Assembly (NCBI RefSeq): GCF_009725755.1
Contig: NZ_WNIJ01000001.1
Coordinates: forward strand, 992,001-1,056,000
Length of the DNA stretch: 64,000 nt
From: Bombella sp. ESL0385
Lineage (GTDB): Bacteria > Pseudomonadota > Alphaproteobacteria > Acetobacterales > Acetobacteraceae
Direction of reading: 5' to 3'
The position numbers and the translations under genes are program-made. This document shows, one piece after another, positions 17,476-26,089 of this stretch (position 1 is its first letter; each line of letters opens with the position of its first letter). The notes beneath the pieces are model-generated. The model did no database searches. It worked only from the letters and a program-made list of their open reading frames with translations, and was not told the DNA's origin.

Positions 17476-17928
17476 ATGAGTCGGATTAAGACGCCCGGTT
17501 GGGTTGCTGATTTCCAGAAGTTCATCATGCGTGGCAATGTTATGGATCTTGCCATTGGTGTTGTCGTTGGTGCAGCTTTTACGGGAATTGTAAATAGTGC
17601 CGTCAAGGATATGCTGACCCCTATTTTGGGGTGTCTAACAGGTGGTGTGGATTTCTCCAATATTTTTATCACCATAAAAGGACCTGTGAAGGATACTTTG
17701 GCAGAGGCGCAAAAAGCCGGATCTGTGACCATTAATGTTGGTTTGTTCCTTAATGCAGTGATTCAATTCTTAATCATTGCCTTCTTTGTCTTTTGGGCCA
17801 TGAGATTGATTAGTAAATTGCATCGTAAAGAGGACGCTAAACCAGTTGCTCCGCCAGCACCTAGCCAAGAGGAAATCCTGCTGACGGAAATCCGTGACAT
17901 TTTAGCTGGGCGTTCTTCCGACAAATGA
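17476..17928 (+). CDS. mscL: large-conductance mechanosensitive channel
   Basis: MscL opens under membrane tension to release solutes on osmotic downshock. The 150-residue protein has the N-terminal amphipathic helix (WVADFQKFIMRGNVMDLAIG) with the GNVMDLAIGVVVGAAF pore-lining TM1. A periplasmic loop follows, then TM2 (FLNAVIQFLIIAFFVFWAMRL), a charged linker and a C-terminal helical bundle (EEILLTEIRDIL). A small secreted-protein gene overlaps its stop by four bases. Confidence 0.95.
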   Translation: MSRIKTPGWVADFQKFIMRGNVMDLAIGVVVGAAFTGIVNSAVKDMLTPILGCLTGGVDFSNIFITIKGPVKDTLAEAQKAGSVTINVGLFLNAVIQFLIIAFFVFWAMRLISKLHRKEDAKPVAPPAPSQEEILLTEIRDILAGRSSDK

Positions 17929-18263
17929 GCCGTTTTCTTCCCTCCCTTATGCTTAAGCGTGGGGTAATGCTAAGCGTTGCCCTTTTTGCAAGTAGCCTTA
18001 TTGGGGTTGGTCATGCTGATGACGCACCCTTTGGGGTGCCCATCTCTCCCAACGCGCATCTTTATTCCTATTTTGTGATTAATGGGATGGCGCGTGGTGC
18101 CTTTATGCTTGGCAAGTTACGGCAAAAAGATATGTCAACGCTCATTCAAATAGATGAGGCCACACGCAAGGCGGTTCTTCATAATATGAATGCTCAAACA
18201 ATCCGCTCAGACTTTCAGGCAGATCAAGTTCTTGCGCGTTATTTGGAGCTTATCCCACGCTAA
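17925..18263 (+). CDS. small secreted protein, unknown function, coupled to mscL
   Basis: A 112-residue protein not recognised as a family. It starts with a signal peptide: a basic stretch (MLKRG), a hydrophobic core, and a likely cleavage after GHA near residue 31. The mature part of about 80 residues has no cysteine and looks helical (HLYSYFVINGMARGAFMLG, then DFQADQVLARYLELIPR). The ATG overlaps the mscL stop (ATGA), so the protein should be made with the channel. A periplasmic role is inferred only from the signal. A strong terminator follows. Confidence 0.65.
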   Translation: MSRFLPSLMLKRGVMLSVALFASSLIGVGHADDAPFGVPISPNAHLYSYFVINGMARGAFMLGKLRQKDMSTLIQIDEATRKAVLHNMNAQTIRSDFQADQVLARYLELIPR

Positions 18264-18288
18264 GTTGTTTGGATGAGAGCCTATTAAA

Positions 18289-18315
18289 AAAGGGAGGCCT
18301 TGTGAGCCTCCCTTT
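18289..18315. terminator. bidirectional terminator between mscL operon and secF
   Basis: A perfect 10-base stem (AAAGGGAGGC with GCCTCCCTTT) and a 7-base loop, with A-rich and T-rich flanks, lies between two convergent genes. It can serve the mscL operon on the plus strand and secD-secF on the minus strand. Confidence 0.8.
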
Positions 18316-18338
18316 GTATATGTCGCGCTAGTTTTTAC

Positions 18339-19268
18339 TTAGCTCGTTTTGCGTAAGCGTTTTTGCCCCATTAACAGCAAGAGTGGGGCTGCGATAAAGA
18401 TAGAGGATGATGTCCCTACCACAATGCCAAAGAGCATCACTGTAGCAAAGCCTGTAAGTGTACTCCCCCCAAAGAGGGCGAGGGGCAGTGCGGCGAGGAA
18501 GACCGTCATAGAGGTACCCAAAGTGCGATTGAGAGTCTCATTGATGGAGAGGTCTAACAAATCCCGTAAAGGCATGGTGCGGTACTTACGCAGATTTTCC
18601 CGTACGCGGTCATACACAACCACTTTATCATTCGTAGAATAGCCGAGGATGGTCAAAAGAGCGGCGACCATCACAAGGTCAAACTCAAAACGTGAGATGA
18701 CAAGAAAGCCAATCGTTTTGGTAAGGTCCAAAATCAAGGTAATGACCGCACTAAGGGCGAACTCACGCTCAAAGCGGAACCAGATATAGATAAGAATCAT
18801 ACCCAAACTAAAAAGCAGGGCTAAAACACCATCACGAAATAATTCAGAGGAGACAGAGCCACCAACAGCATCAGCACGTTGAATCTGCACACCGGGGACA
18901 GCCTGCACAATTACTGAGCGGACATGATCGACCAGCTTTTGGGTGACATGCTCATCTTCTCCACCGCGTGGGAGATTGATAGCAATGCGGATATCCTGCG
19001 GGGACCCGAAGGTCTGTACGGAGGCCGCATCAACCTGCCCAGCTTTGAGGATAGCCCGCATATGGGCAGGGTCCTCTGCGGTGGGGGAGTGTGTCTCTAC
19101 AATGACACCGCCGCGGAAGTCCAAGCCGAGATTCAATCCCGGTTCAAAGAACAACACAAGGGAGGCGATAGAGAGCAATGCAGAGATGATTAAGCCCGCA
19201 TGACGGCCACGCATAAAGTGGATCTGACGGTCATCACGCACGAAACGAAGAAGAGGACGAGAAAACAT
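18339..19268 (-). CDS. secF: protein translocase subunit SecF
   Basis: SecF works with SecD in the inner membrane, using the proton-motive force to pull secreted proteins out of the Sec channel. The 309-residue protein has TM1 near residues 27-45, the periplasmic P1 domain opening with GLNLGLDFRGGVIVE, and a cluster of five C-terminal transmembrane segments. These include the TKTIGFLVISRFEFDL region and SINETLNRTLGTSMT. Length is normal. It follows secD after 5 bases on the same strand. The terminator at 18289-18315 ends the operon; yajC is not next to it in this window. Confidence 0.94.
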   Translation of the reverse strand: MFSRPLLRFVRDDRQIHFMRGRHAGLIISALLSIASLVLFFEPGLNLGLDFRGGVIVETHSPTAEDPAHMRAILKAGQVDAASVQTFGSPQDIRIAINLPRGGEDEHVTQKLVDHVRSVIVQAVPGVQIQRADAVGGSVSSELFRDGVLALLFSLGMILIYIWFRFEREFALSAVITLILDLTKTIGFLVISRFEFDLVMVAALLTILGYSTNDKVVVYDRVRENLRKYRTMPLRDLLDLSINETLNRTLGTSMTVFLAALPLALFGGSTLTGFATVMLFGIVVGTSSSIFIAAPLLLLMGQKRLRKTS

Positions 19269-19273
19269 GATGA

Positions 19274-20812
19274 TTAGACCGGCAATTCTTGTGGACGTTT
19301 ATGCGCATACCACCGAATGATAAGCATGCGCGAGACAATAAGGGTTGTGAACAGCGTTGTGGCAATACCGATGGTGATGGTGAGTGCGAAGTTACGCACC
19401 GCCCCTGTCCCAAAGACAAAGAGCATCACATGGGCAAGAAACGCGGTGGCGTTACTATCGATGATGGTCCCTGTCGCGCGTTGGAAGCCAACCTGCAATG
19501 CTTGGAGTGGCTTACGCCCAAGGCGTACTTCCTCTCGGATACGCTCGTTAATGAGGATGTTCGCATCCACAGCCATACCAAGTGTGAGGAGAATACCGGC
19601 CATACCCGGTAGGGTCAGTGTTGCTTCAAAGAGTGACAGCACAGCCAAGATAAGCACCAAGTTGGCAAACAGAGCTATATCAGCATAGAAGCCAAACCGG
19701 GCGTAAAAGAGGAGCATAAATAGCACAACGAGGATGAAGCCAGCGGCGAGGCTGATAATCCCAGCATGGATGGAGGCTGCCCCGAGGCTTGGGCCGATGC
19801 TGCGTTGCTCCACCACGGTAAGCGGTGCAGGGAGAGCCCCAGCGCGGAGCAACAACGCCAAGTCTGAAGCAGAACGTGCGGAGAAGCTTCCTGTGATGAT
19901 GCCTTGCCCTGCTGTGATGGGGCCATTAATGACGGGGCTGGTTAGGATACGGCCATCAAGCACAATGGCGAATGGCTTGCCAACATTGGCCGTGGTGATG
20001 CGGGCGAAATCCTCCGCACCTTTATTATCGAACTTTAAAGCAACAACCCATTGATTCTCGCTCATAGTTGCAGCAGCGTCAGCAAGGTTGGCCCCGTCAA
20101 CGTCAATCTTATCTTCTACAGCAAGTTGCCCATGCCCATCTGCGAGCGGAAGTAAGGTGGTACCAGGCCCTGCATGGGTTAGGTCAGGGGAGAGGAGATG
20201 GAAGGTCATCCGCGCTGTTGTGCCGAGCAGAGCTTTAATACGTTGTGGATCGCTAATCCCCGGCAGCTCTAGGACGATGCGGTCTTCTCCTTCGCGCGCG
20301 ATGCTAGGGTCAATAGCCCCGGTGCTATCAATACGGCGGCGGACAATCTCGATAGAGCGTGTTACGGCCTCCCGCGCACGGCTGCGGATGGAGTCTTTTG
20401 TCAGACTAATAACAAAAGACCCTCCTTTTTCCTCAAGAGTAAACTCTCCCGGTGTAGCGGCGATAAGCCCTTCTAAGGCTTGGCGGTCAGCATCACGCTC
20501 CATAAGGGCGCGTGGGGTGATGATGAGGCCGCTATGGGTATCATCACGCCGAATCTCACGATAGCCTAGATGAGCGTCTAATAGGCTTTGGCGGACTTGG
20601 CCCTCTAAAGACTGTAAACGGTCACGTTGAAGTGTCTGCGTATCAAGCTGCAATAGCAAGTAGGAACCGCCTCGTAAGTCGAGACCAAGATGCACTTGAT
20701 GCCAAGGCAATGAGGGCCAAGGGGACTTTATAAAGTTAGGTAGGCAAAGCAGGGCAGCAATAAGGCAGACACCCGCCACGCCCAACATCCTGAGGCGGCT
20801 ATAATACAACAT
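19274..20812 (-). CDS. secD: protein translocase subunit SecD
   Basis: SecD is the larger RND-type partner of SecF. The 512-residue protein has an N-terminal membrane segment (residues 9-27), the LGLDLRGGSYLLLQ motif, and the P1 head domain with RIVLELPGISDPQRIKALLG. A C-terminal six-helix region contains the conserved GMAVDANILINERIREE, including the Asp implicated in proton coupling. Full length. It precedes secF by 5 bases. A GGTTC/GAACC inverted repeat lies directly upstream in the 158-base gap shared with a divergent oxidoreductase gene. Confidence 0.95.
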   Translation of the reverse strand: MLYYSRLRMLGVAGVCLIAALLCLPNFIKSPWPSLPWHQVHLGLDLRGGSYLLLQLDTQTLQRDRLQSLEGQVRQSLLDAHLGYREIRRDDTHSGLIITPRALMERDADRQALEGLIAATPGEFTLEEKGGSFVISLTKDSIRSRAREAVTRSIEIVRRRIDSTGAIDPSIAREGEDRIVLELPGISDPQRIKALLGTTARMTFHLLSPDLTHAGPGTTLLPLADGHGQLAVEDKIDVDGANLADAAATMSENQWVVALKFDNKGAEDFARITTANVGKPFAIVLDGRILTSPVINGPITAGQGIITGSFSARSASDLALLLRAGALPAPLTVVEQRSIGPSLGAASIHAGIISLAAGFILVVLFMLLFYARFGFYADIALFANLVLILAVLSLFEATLTLPGMAGILLTLGMAVDANILINERIREEVRLGRKPLQALQVGFQRATGTIIDSNATAFLAHVMLFVFGTGAVRNFALTITIGIATTLFTTLIVSRMLIIRWYAHKRPQELPV

Positions 20813-20970
20813 AGGGGGTTCAAGAACCTCAAAAACGTTAATAATGGAGAGGCCAGAGGCCTACTGCACAGATGGTGCAAACCATGCCCTTTTAACGATT
20901 TTAATGCAACCATTATACATAGCCATGCTGTGCATGCAGCGGATGGCTTGTAAAATACGGCCTTATAGAT

Positions 20971-21966
20971 ATGGTGAACCCTATGATGGAAAAGCGGGTC
21001 CTTAATGTCGCAGTGGTGGGGGCTGGGTATTTTGGCCGCTTTCATGCTCTGCATTCAGCAAAACATGCACGAGAAGCTCTTATAGGGCTGTACGACTCTG
21101 ATAATCTGCGGGCACAGGAGGTTGCGCGGGAGGTCGGGACGACTGTTTTTGAGGATTATGAAACAGTTTTACAGCAATGTGATGCGGTTATTATTGCCGC
21201 ACCAGCGGAGGCGCATTACAGCCTAGCCCGTCAAGCTCTTGAAGCAGGATGTCATGTTCTTGTTGAGAAGCCCCTTGCCTCTACGCGGCAGGATGGAGAG
21301 GCTCTTGTCCGTTGTGCGGACGATAAAGGGTTAGTCCTGCAAGTAGGGCACCTTTTACGCTATTCAGCGGAATATGAGGCCATTAACACGCGCATTAAAC
21401 ATCCTCTTTATATAGAGGCAACACGCATTGCCCCATATAAATTGCGCGGGACGGATGTTTCCGTTGTGTTGGACCTTATGATTCATGATCTCGACCTCAT
21501 CTTAGCGTTGGTTGAGAGTCCAATCCTGCATATTGATGCGATGGGAGCTGCTGTCTCTAGCACGCATGAGGATATTGCCAATGCGCGGGTACAATTTGCC
21601 AATGGTTGTGTAGCGTCTATCACAGCAAGCCGCATCTCGTTTAAAACAGAGCGGAAGATGCGTTTATTTAGCCAAGAAGGCTACCTCTCAGCCGATTTTA
21701 CAAGCCGCACATTATCCTTTATTAACCGAAAAGAAGGTCTGATAATGCCGGGGAGCGGTGGCTTCCGGCGTCAGAGCGTGCAGTGGCGTGATCATGATAA
21801 TTTGGCGGCCGAGCATGATGCGTTTGTTGCGTCTTGCTTAGATGGTAAGCCCGTTATTGTGGATGGAGACGCTGGCTTGCGTGCTTTGGATGCTGCTTTA
21901 CGCGTTGGGGAAGACATGCAGCGCGCACGGCGGTTATTACAGAGTTCAGGCCTTTTATCTCATTAA
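20971..21966 (+). CDS. Gfo/Idh/MocA family oxidoreductase
   Basis: A 331-residue NAD(P)-dependent oxidoreductase. The Rossmann motif is VVGAGYFGRFHA near residue 15; the conserved catalytic EKPLA motif is near residue 104. The C-terminal beta-sheet domain begins around residue 130 (VGHLLRYSAEYEAIN) and contains MIHDLDL. Members act on sugars, inositol or nucleotide-sugar-like substrates; the substrate is not readable here. In several alphaproteobacteria a relative of this type sits near lipid A genes, but none is present nearby. It is followed 32 bases later by the superinfection-immunity-like gene. Confidence 0.8.
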   Translation: MVNPMMEKRVLNVAVVGAGYFGRFHALHSAKHAREALIGLYDSDNLRAQEVAREVGTTVFEDYETVLQQCDAVIIAAPAEAHYSLARQALEAGCHVLVEKPLASTRQDGEALVRCADDKGLVLQVGHLLRYSAEYEAINTRIKHPLYIEATRIAPYKLRGTDVSVVLDLMIHDLDLILALVESPILHIDAMGAAVSSTHEDIANARVQFANGCVASITASRISFKTERKMRLFSQEGYLSADFTSRTLSFINRKEGLIMPGSGGFRRQSVQWRDHDNLAAEHDAFVASCLDGKPVIVDGDAGLRALDAALRVGEDMQRARRLLQSSGLLSH

Positions 21967-21998
21967 ATCTCTCCTTTGGAGAGGAAGGATTTTCTAGA

Positions 21999-22421
21999 AT
22001 GAATGCGGTTGATTACTCTTACGCACATGTTGGTGGGTTAAATCCGTTTGTTAGCCTGCTCATTTTTGCCGTATTAATGCTCGCTTTGTTCGGGTTGTAT
22101 TTTCTGCCGAGCGTGATTGCCCTCATCAGACGGCACCCGCAGAGATGGATACTCGTTGGACTAAACGTCTTATCAGGCTGGACGGGGCTGGGATGGATTG
22201 GCCTCTTGTTGTGGTCTTTGTGGCCGCGTGAGGAGCTTTTGGCAGTAAATCGGCGTTTAGCGTCATCTGGGCAGGATTGGGGCCCGTATCAAAACCGGGA
22301 ACAATCTTTCGGCGGGCCGAGCCCAGCTGATGAGTTGGCCAAACTCGCCCAGCTCAAAGAACGCGGTGTTTTGAGCGAGGCTGAGTTCGAGCAAGCCAAA
22401 GGGCGGCTCCTGCATAAATAA
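21999..22421 (+). CDS. superinfection-immunity-like membrane protein with SHOCT domain
   Basis: A 140-residue membrane protein with two transmembrane segments (about 17-42 and 50-71). Between and around them is the pattern FLPSVIALIRRHPQRWILV then LSGWTGLGWIGLLLWSLW. This is the core of the superinfection immunity family named after T4 Imm. The C-terminal 35 residues (DELAKLAQLKERGVLSEAEF, then EQAKGRLL) form a SHOCT motif, a short domain often found at protein ends. Many such proteins are chromosomal with no phage link, so an anti-phage role is only a possibility. GGAAGGA lies upstream of the ATG. Confidence 0.75.
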   Translation: MNAVDYSYAHVGGLNPFVSLLIFAVLMLALFGLYFLPSVIALIRRHPQRWILVGLNVLSGWTGLGWIGLLLWSLWPREELLAVNRRLASSGQDWGPYQNREQSFGGPSPADELAKLAQLKERGVLSEAEFEQAKGRLLHK

Positions 22422-22440
22422 AAGTGTAAGGGCTGGGTTG

Positions 22441-24258
22441 TTAGGATTCCAAACTCTCACGTTTGGCTTCTAACTCCAGCCATTGCTCCTCCGCTTCGCT
22501 GAGTTTTTTCTCAGTTTCAGCTAATATAGCCGTGATCTTCTCAAATCGTGCGGGGTCACGGCTATAAAGCTCTGGGTCAGCGAGGGCTTTGCGGCAAAGC
22601 ATAGCGTCTTTCTCTAACGCCTCGATTGTGAGGGGGAGTTGGTCTAGCTCACGCTGCTCTTTATAGCTGAGTTTGTGCGTTGTCTTGTTGCTACGCGTAG
22701 GGGGAGCCTCTGCCTTCTCTTGCGATGAGGAAGTGGGAGCCGTTTTTTCCTGCCGCTCTTGTGGTGGGGTACCCTTGCGTTGGGCGAGCATATCGGAATA
22801 GCCACCAGCATATTCTATCCAACGGCCATCACCTTCCGCCACTAAGGTGGATGTCGCGAGACGGTCCAAAAAGTCACGGTCATGGCTTACGAGCAAGACA
22901 GTGCCCGTATAATCCCCGAGCATATCTTGGAGAAGGTCCAATGTTTCTAAGTCAAGGTCATTTGTTGGTTCATCAAGAACAAGCAAGTTAGACGGACGTG
23001 CAAGGGCCGCAGCAAGGGCAAGGCGGCCTCGCTCTCCCCCGGATAAATGGCTGACAGGTGTGCGTGCTTGCTCTGGGCGAAAGAGAAAGTCCTTCATATA
23101 ACCGATGACGTGACGCTTCTCCGTACCAACCTGCACCATGTCGCCATGCCCATCGGTGAGGAAATGAGCCACCGTTTGGTCGCCTTCTAAAGCACTACGT
23201 TGTTGGTCCAGTGTGACCATCTGGATGGAGGGGCTACGGCGTATCTCGCCCTTTTGGGGCTCTAATGCGCCAATAAGAAGTTTAAGAAGGGTTGTTTTAC
23301 CCGCACCATTGGCCCCGCAAACCCCTAGCCGGTCTCCTTTGCTTACTGTTAAAGTTAGGGAGTCTATGAGGGTTCGTTCCGGGTAGGACCAGCCAATATC
23401 TTCCGCAGCGATGACGATTTTACTCGTATTTTCTGCCTCATTGACTGCTAATTTGAGCGTTCCACGCTGACGGGAGGCGATATCGCGCCGCTCAGCTCGT
23501 AAGTCCGCAAGCTCTGCAACGCGCCGAACATTGCGTTTACGCCGCGCGGTGACGCCATAGCGCATCCAATCTTCTTCCCGTGCGATTTGACGGTCCAATT
23601 TATGAGCGGCGCGCTCAGCAAGTTCGATTTGCTCATCTCGCCATGATTCAAAATGGGAAAAATTAGCCTCTAAGCGTTGGGTTTTGCCTTGCTCCAACCA
23701 TAAGACGGCACGGCATAATGTTTCTAAAAAGCGGCGGTCATGGCTGATGATAACCATTCCCGCTTGAGAGGCGAGGAGTTCTCGTTCTAACCAAGCAATG
23801 CAAGGGAGGTCTAAATGGTTAGTTGGCTCATCAAGGAGGAGAAGGTCAGGCTCGGAGGCCAAGGCGCGGGCGAGAGCACTACGCCGCGCTTCCCCGCCAG
23901 AGAGGGCAGAGCAACGCTCGCTACCATCCATTCCTAGTTCGCTGAGCATAGCGCGCGCTTTGTAATGAGCGGTTTCGTCTAAGCCAGAAGTGACGTAGTC
24001 AAAAACAGTCTGCCAAGCGGAGAGGTCAGGCTCTTGGGGGAGGTAATACACCTTCAACCCCGGTTGGAGAAAATGTTCCCCGCTATCTTGCTCCAGCTCC
24101 CCTGCGGCAATGCGGAGTAAAGTGGATTTACCAGAGCCATTACGCCCGACAAGGCATAGCCGCTCCCCCGGTTGGACGGAAAGCTCCGCACCATCCAGTA
24201 AAGGACGACCGCCGAGCGTGTAGCTGATATTTTGGAGATTCAAGATTGGTGCAGACAT
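22441..24258 (-). CDS. uup: ABC-F family ATPase, Uup type
   Basis: A 605-residue soluble protein with two ABC ATPase domains and no membrane segments. First domain: Walker A GRNGSGKST, signature LSGGEARR, Walker B LLLLDEPTNHLD. Second domain: GANGAGKTT, LSGGERGR, LLVLDEPTNDLD. A linker with many Arg residues lies between them. The C-terminal 80 residues are a charged coiled coil (KEQRELDQLPLTIEALEKD), which points to Uup among ABC-F proteins. The group acts on ribosomes or branched DNA; Uup loss in E. coli raises transposon excision. Convergent with the SHOCT gene. Confidence 0.88.
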   Translation of the reverse strand: MSAPILNLQNISYTLGGRPLLDGAELSVQPGERLCLVGRNGSGKSTLLRIAAGELEQDSGEHFLQPGLKVYYLPQEPDLSAWQTVFDYVTSGLDETAHYKARAMLSELGMDGSERCSALSGGEARRSALARALASEPDLLLLDEPTNHLDLPCIAWLERELLASQAGMVIISHDRRFLETLCRAVLWLEQGKTQRLEANFSHFESWRDEQIELAERAAHKLDRQIAREEDWMRYGVTARRKRNVRRVAELADLRAERRDIASRQRGTLKLAVNEAENTSKIVIAAEDIGWSYPERTLIDSLTLTVSKGDRLGVCGANGAGKTTLLKLLIGALEPQKGEIRRSPSIQMVTLDQQRSALEGDQTVAHFLTDGHGDMVQVGTEKRHVIGYMKDFLFRPEQARTPVSHLSGGERGRLALAAALARPSNLLVLDEPTNDLDLETLDLLQDMLGDYTGTVLLVSHDRDFLDRLATSTLVAEGDGRWIEYAGGYSDMLAQRKGTPPQERQEKTAPTSSSQEKAEAPPTRSNKTTHKLSYKEQRELDQLPLTIEALEKDAMLCRKALADPELYSRDPARFEKITAILAETEKKLSEAEEQWLELEAKRESLES

Positions 24259-24391
24259 AGCTTTGATGTGCGCAAAAGAATGAAAATTTGCAACCTAAAA
24301 CCGCCAAAAGGCAGAGAGAAAGATTTTCCCGATACAAAACTTATGCTTTGTTTGTTGTTCTTTTAAAGCCTTCCCTTGTATATGTCGCAGC

Positions 24392-26089
24392 ATGAAGGCA
24401 GATAAGAAGATGCTAAAAGGCTGGGTACGGCAGCAAAATCGCGCTAATCGCTCGGCCACAATGAGTCTTGCCCTAATAGGGATGCTCAATGTTGTGACCG
24501 GTATGGTCTTAATGTGGAGCCTAGCGTCCATGCTCGCTACATGGCTTGCGGGCGGCCAACATGCCACACCGCATTCTATGGTGGTGCTTTTTATCATTGC
24601 CTCTCTCGTGCGTGTCTTTTTGGGGTATCTGCAAGAGACGCTTGCCCTTCATGCGGGGGAGACGGCCCGCAAACGTTTGCGGCGCAGCATAGTAGAGCGT
24701 TTTTTTGCACAAGGGCCATCTTTATTACGCCATCAGCATAGTGCAGCTCTTGCAGCGATGGTGACGGACCGCGTGGAAGCGTTGGAGGGCTATTTCGCCC
24801 GTTGGTTGCCAGCGTCCGCTTTGTGGGTTGTAGCGCAATGGTCTGTTGTTGTGGTGGTGTTTTGGCAGAACCATCATGCTGGCTATATCTTAGGCGCATG
24901 TTGCTTATTCTTACCCGTTTTCCAAGCTGTTTTTGGGATAGCCACGGCTATAGCTTCACGGCGGCAGATTTTAGCCCTTAATCGCTTACAAGTCCGCTTT
25001 TTAGACCGTATCCGTGGGATTGCCACCATCGTTCTCTCTGGCAATGCGGTAAAGGATTCAGAAGAACTTGGCCACGCAGCAGATGAGCTACGCCAAAGAA
25101 CTATGAAAGTGCTGCGTGTTGCCTTCCTAACGTCTGCCTCAACGGACCTTGCCATGATTGTGGCTTTGATAGGGATTGTGATTGACCAACATCATAGGCT
25201 GCAACAGGGGTCTTTTTCATCAATAGAGAGCATTATTTTTGCCGTTTTGATGGTACCGGAAGCTTTCGCACCATTCCGTGCTTTATCCGCAGCTTATCAA
25301 GACCGGGCACAAATTACCCATAGCGGGGAGGCTTTGCAAAAACTTCCCGCTTTACAAGCATCAATCACGCCGGAGAGAATAAACTCTGCCGCGCCAGAGC
25401 GTACAAAGGCGGGAATCGCGTTGGATGTGCGGGACGTGTCTTATCGATGGGTGGAAGACCGACCACTTGCGTTGGACCATGTGAGTTTTCACTTAGAGCC
25501 GGGTCAGATTGCGCTTTTAACGGGGCCTTCTGGAGCGGGGAAGTCAACCCTCATAGAGGCGTTGCTTGGCTTTATTCGTCCGTTAGAAGGGCAGATTAGC
25601 CTTGGCGGTGTTGATATTCAGACCCTCCATCCTGCTGATGTAACACGTCAGATAAGTTGGATAGGGCAGAAACCCGTTCTTTTTGCAGGCTCATTGAAAG
25701 AGAATATCATGTTTGCCGCCCCTCATGCCTCGGAGGCGCAATTCCAAGCTGCGTTAGAGGCATCGGCGATTACGCATTACCTCCCCCTCTTGCCGGAAGG
25801 GGTGGAGACGCGCTTAGGGGAAGGGGGCTTCGGCCTCTCTGGTGGGCAGGCGCAGCGCATTGCGATTGCGCGCGCTTTTCTGAAAGATGCGCCGCTCCTG
25901 ATTATGGATGAGCCTACAGCGCATCTCGACCCCGAGACCGAGGGTGATATTCTTACGGCTTTAAAGCCGCTATTGCAGGGTCGTACGGCAGTTATCTCCA
26001 CCCATTCCCAGCAATTTCAAGGGATTGGTGAGAGGTACCATCTTCTTATGGAGCAGGGCCGGCTTACAGTGCAGGAGGGCCAGTCATGA
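24392..26089 (+). CDS. cydD: CydD, thiol reductant ABC exporter subunit
   Basis: CydD pairs with CydC as a heterodimeric inner-membrane exporter of glutathione and cysteine, needed for cytochrome bd assembly in E. coli. The 565-residue protein has a six-helix type 1 exporter domain (about 20-330) and an ABC ATPase domain. The latter shows Walker A GPSGAGKST, signature LSGGQAQRIAIARA, and LLIMDEPTAHLDPET. The stop overlaps the cydC start by four bases. No cydAB genes are in the window. The ribosome site at 24392 is weak; ATG at 24410 is an alternative. Confidence 0.88.
   Translation: MKADKKMLKGWVRQQNRANRSATMSLALIGMLNVVTGMVLMWSLASMLATWLAGGQHATPHSMVVLFIIASLVRVFLGYLQETLALHAGETARKRLRRSIVERFFAQGPSLLRHQHSAALAAMVTDRVEALEGYFARWLPASALWVVAQWSVVVVVFWQNHHAGYILGACCLFLPVFQAVFGIATAIASRRQILALNRLQVRFLDRIRGIATIVLSGNAVKDSEELGHAADELRQRTMKVLRVAFLTSASTDLAMIVALIGIVIDQHHRLQQGSFSSIESIIFAVLMVPEAFAPFRALSAAYQDRAQITHSGEALQKLPALQASITPERINSAAPERTKAGIALDVRDVSYRWVEDRPLALDHVSFHLEPGQIALLTGPSGAGKSTLIEALLGFIRPLEGQISLGGVDIQTLHPADVTRQISWIGQKPVLFAGSLKENIMFAAPHASEAQFQAALEASAITHYLPLLPEGVETRLGEGGFGLSGGQAQRIAIARAFLKDAPLLIMDEPTAHLDPETEGDILTALKPLLQGRTAVISTHSQQFQGIGERYHLLMEQGRLTVQEGQS

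Noticed and set aside
20088-20564. Open frame of 158 codons on the plus strand
   Set aside because: Antisense to secD with low-complexity Ser/Arg content and no start context; a shadow of the real gene.
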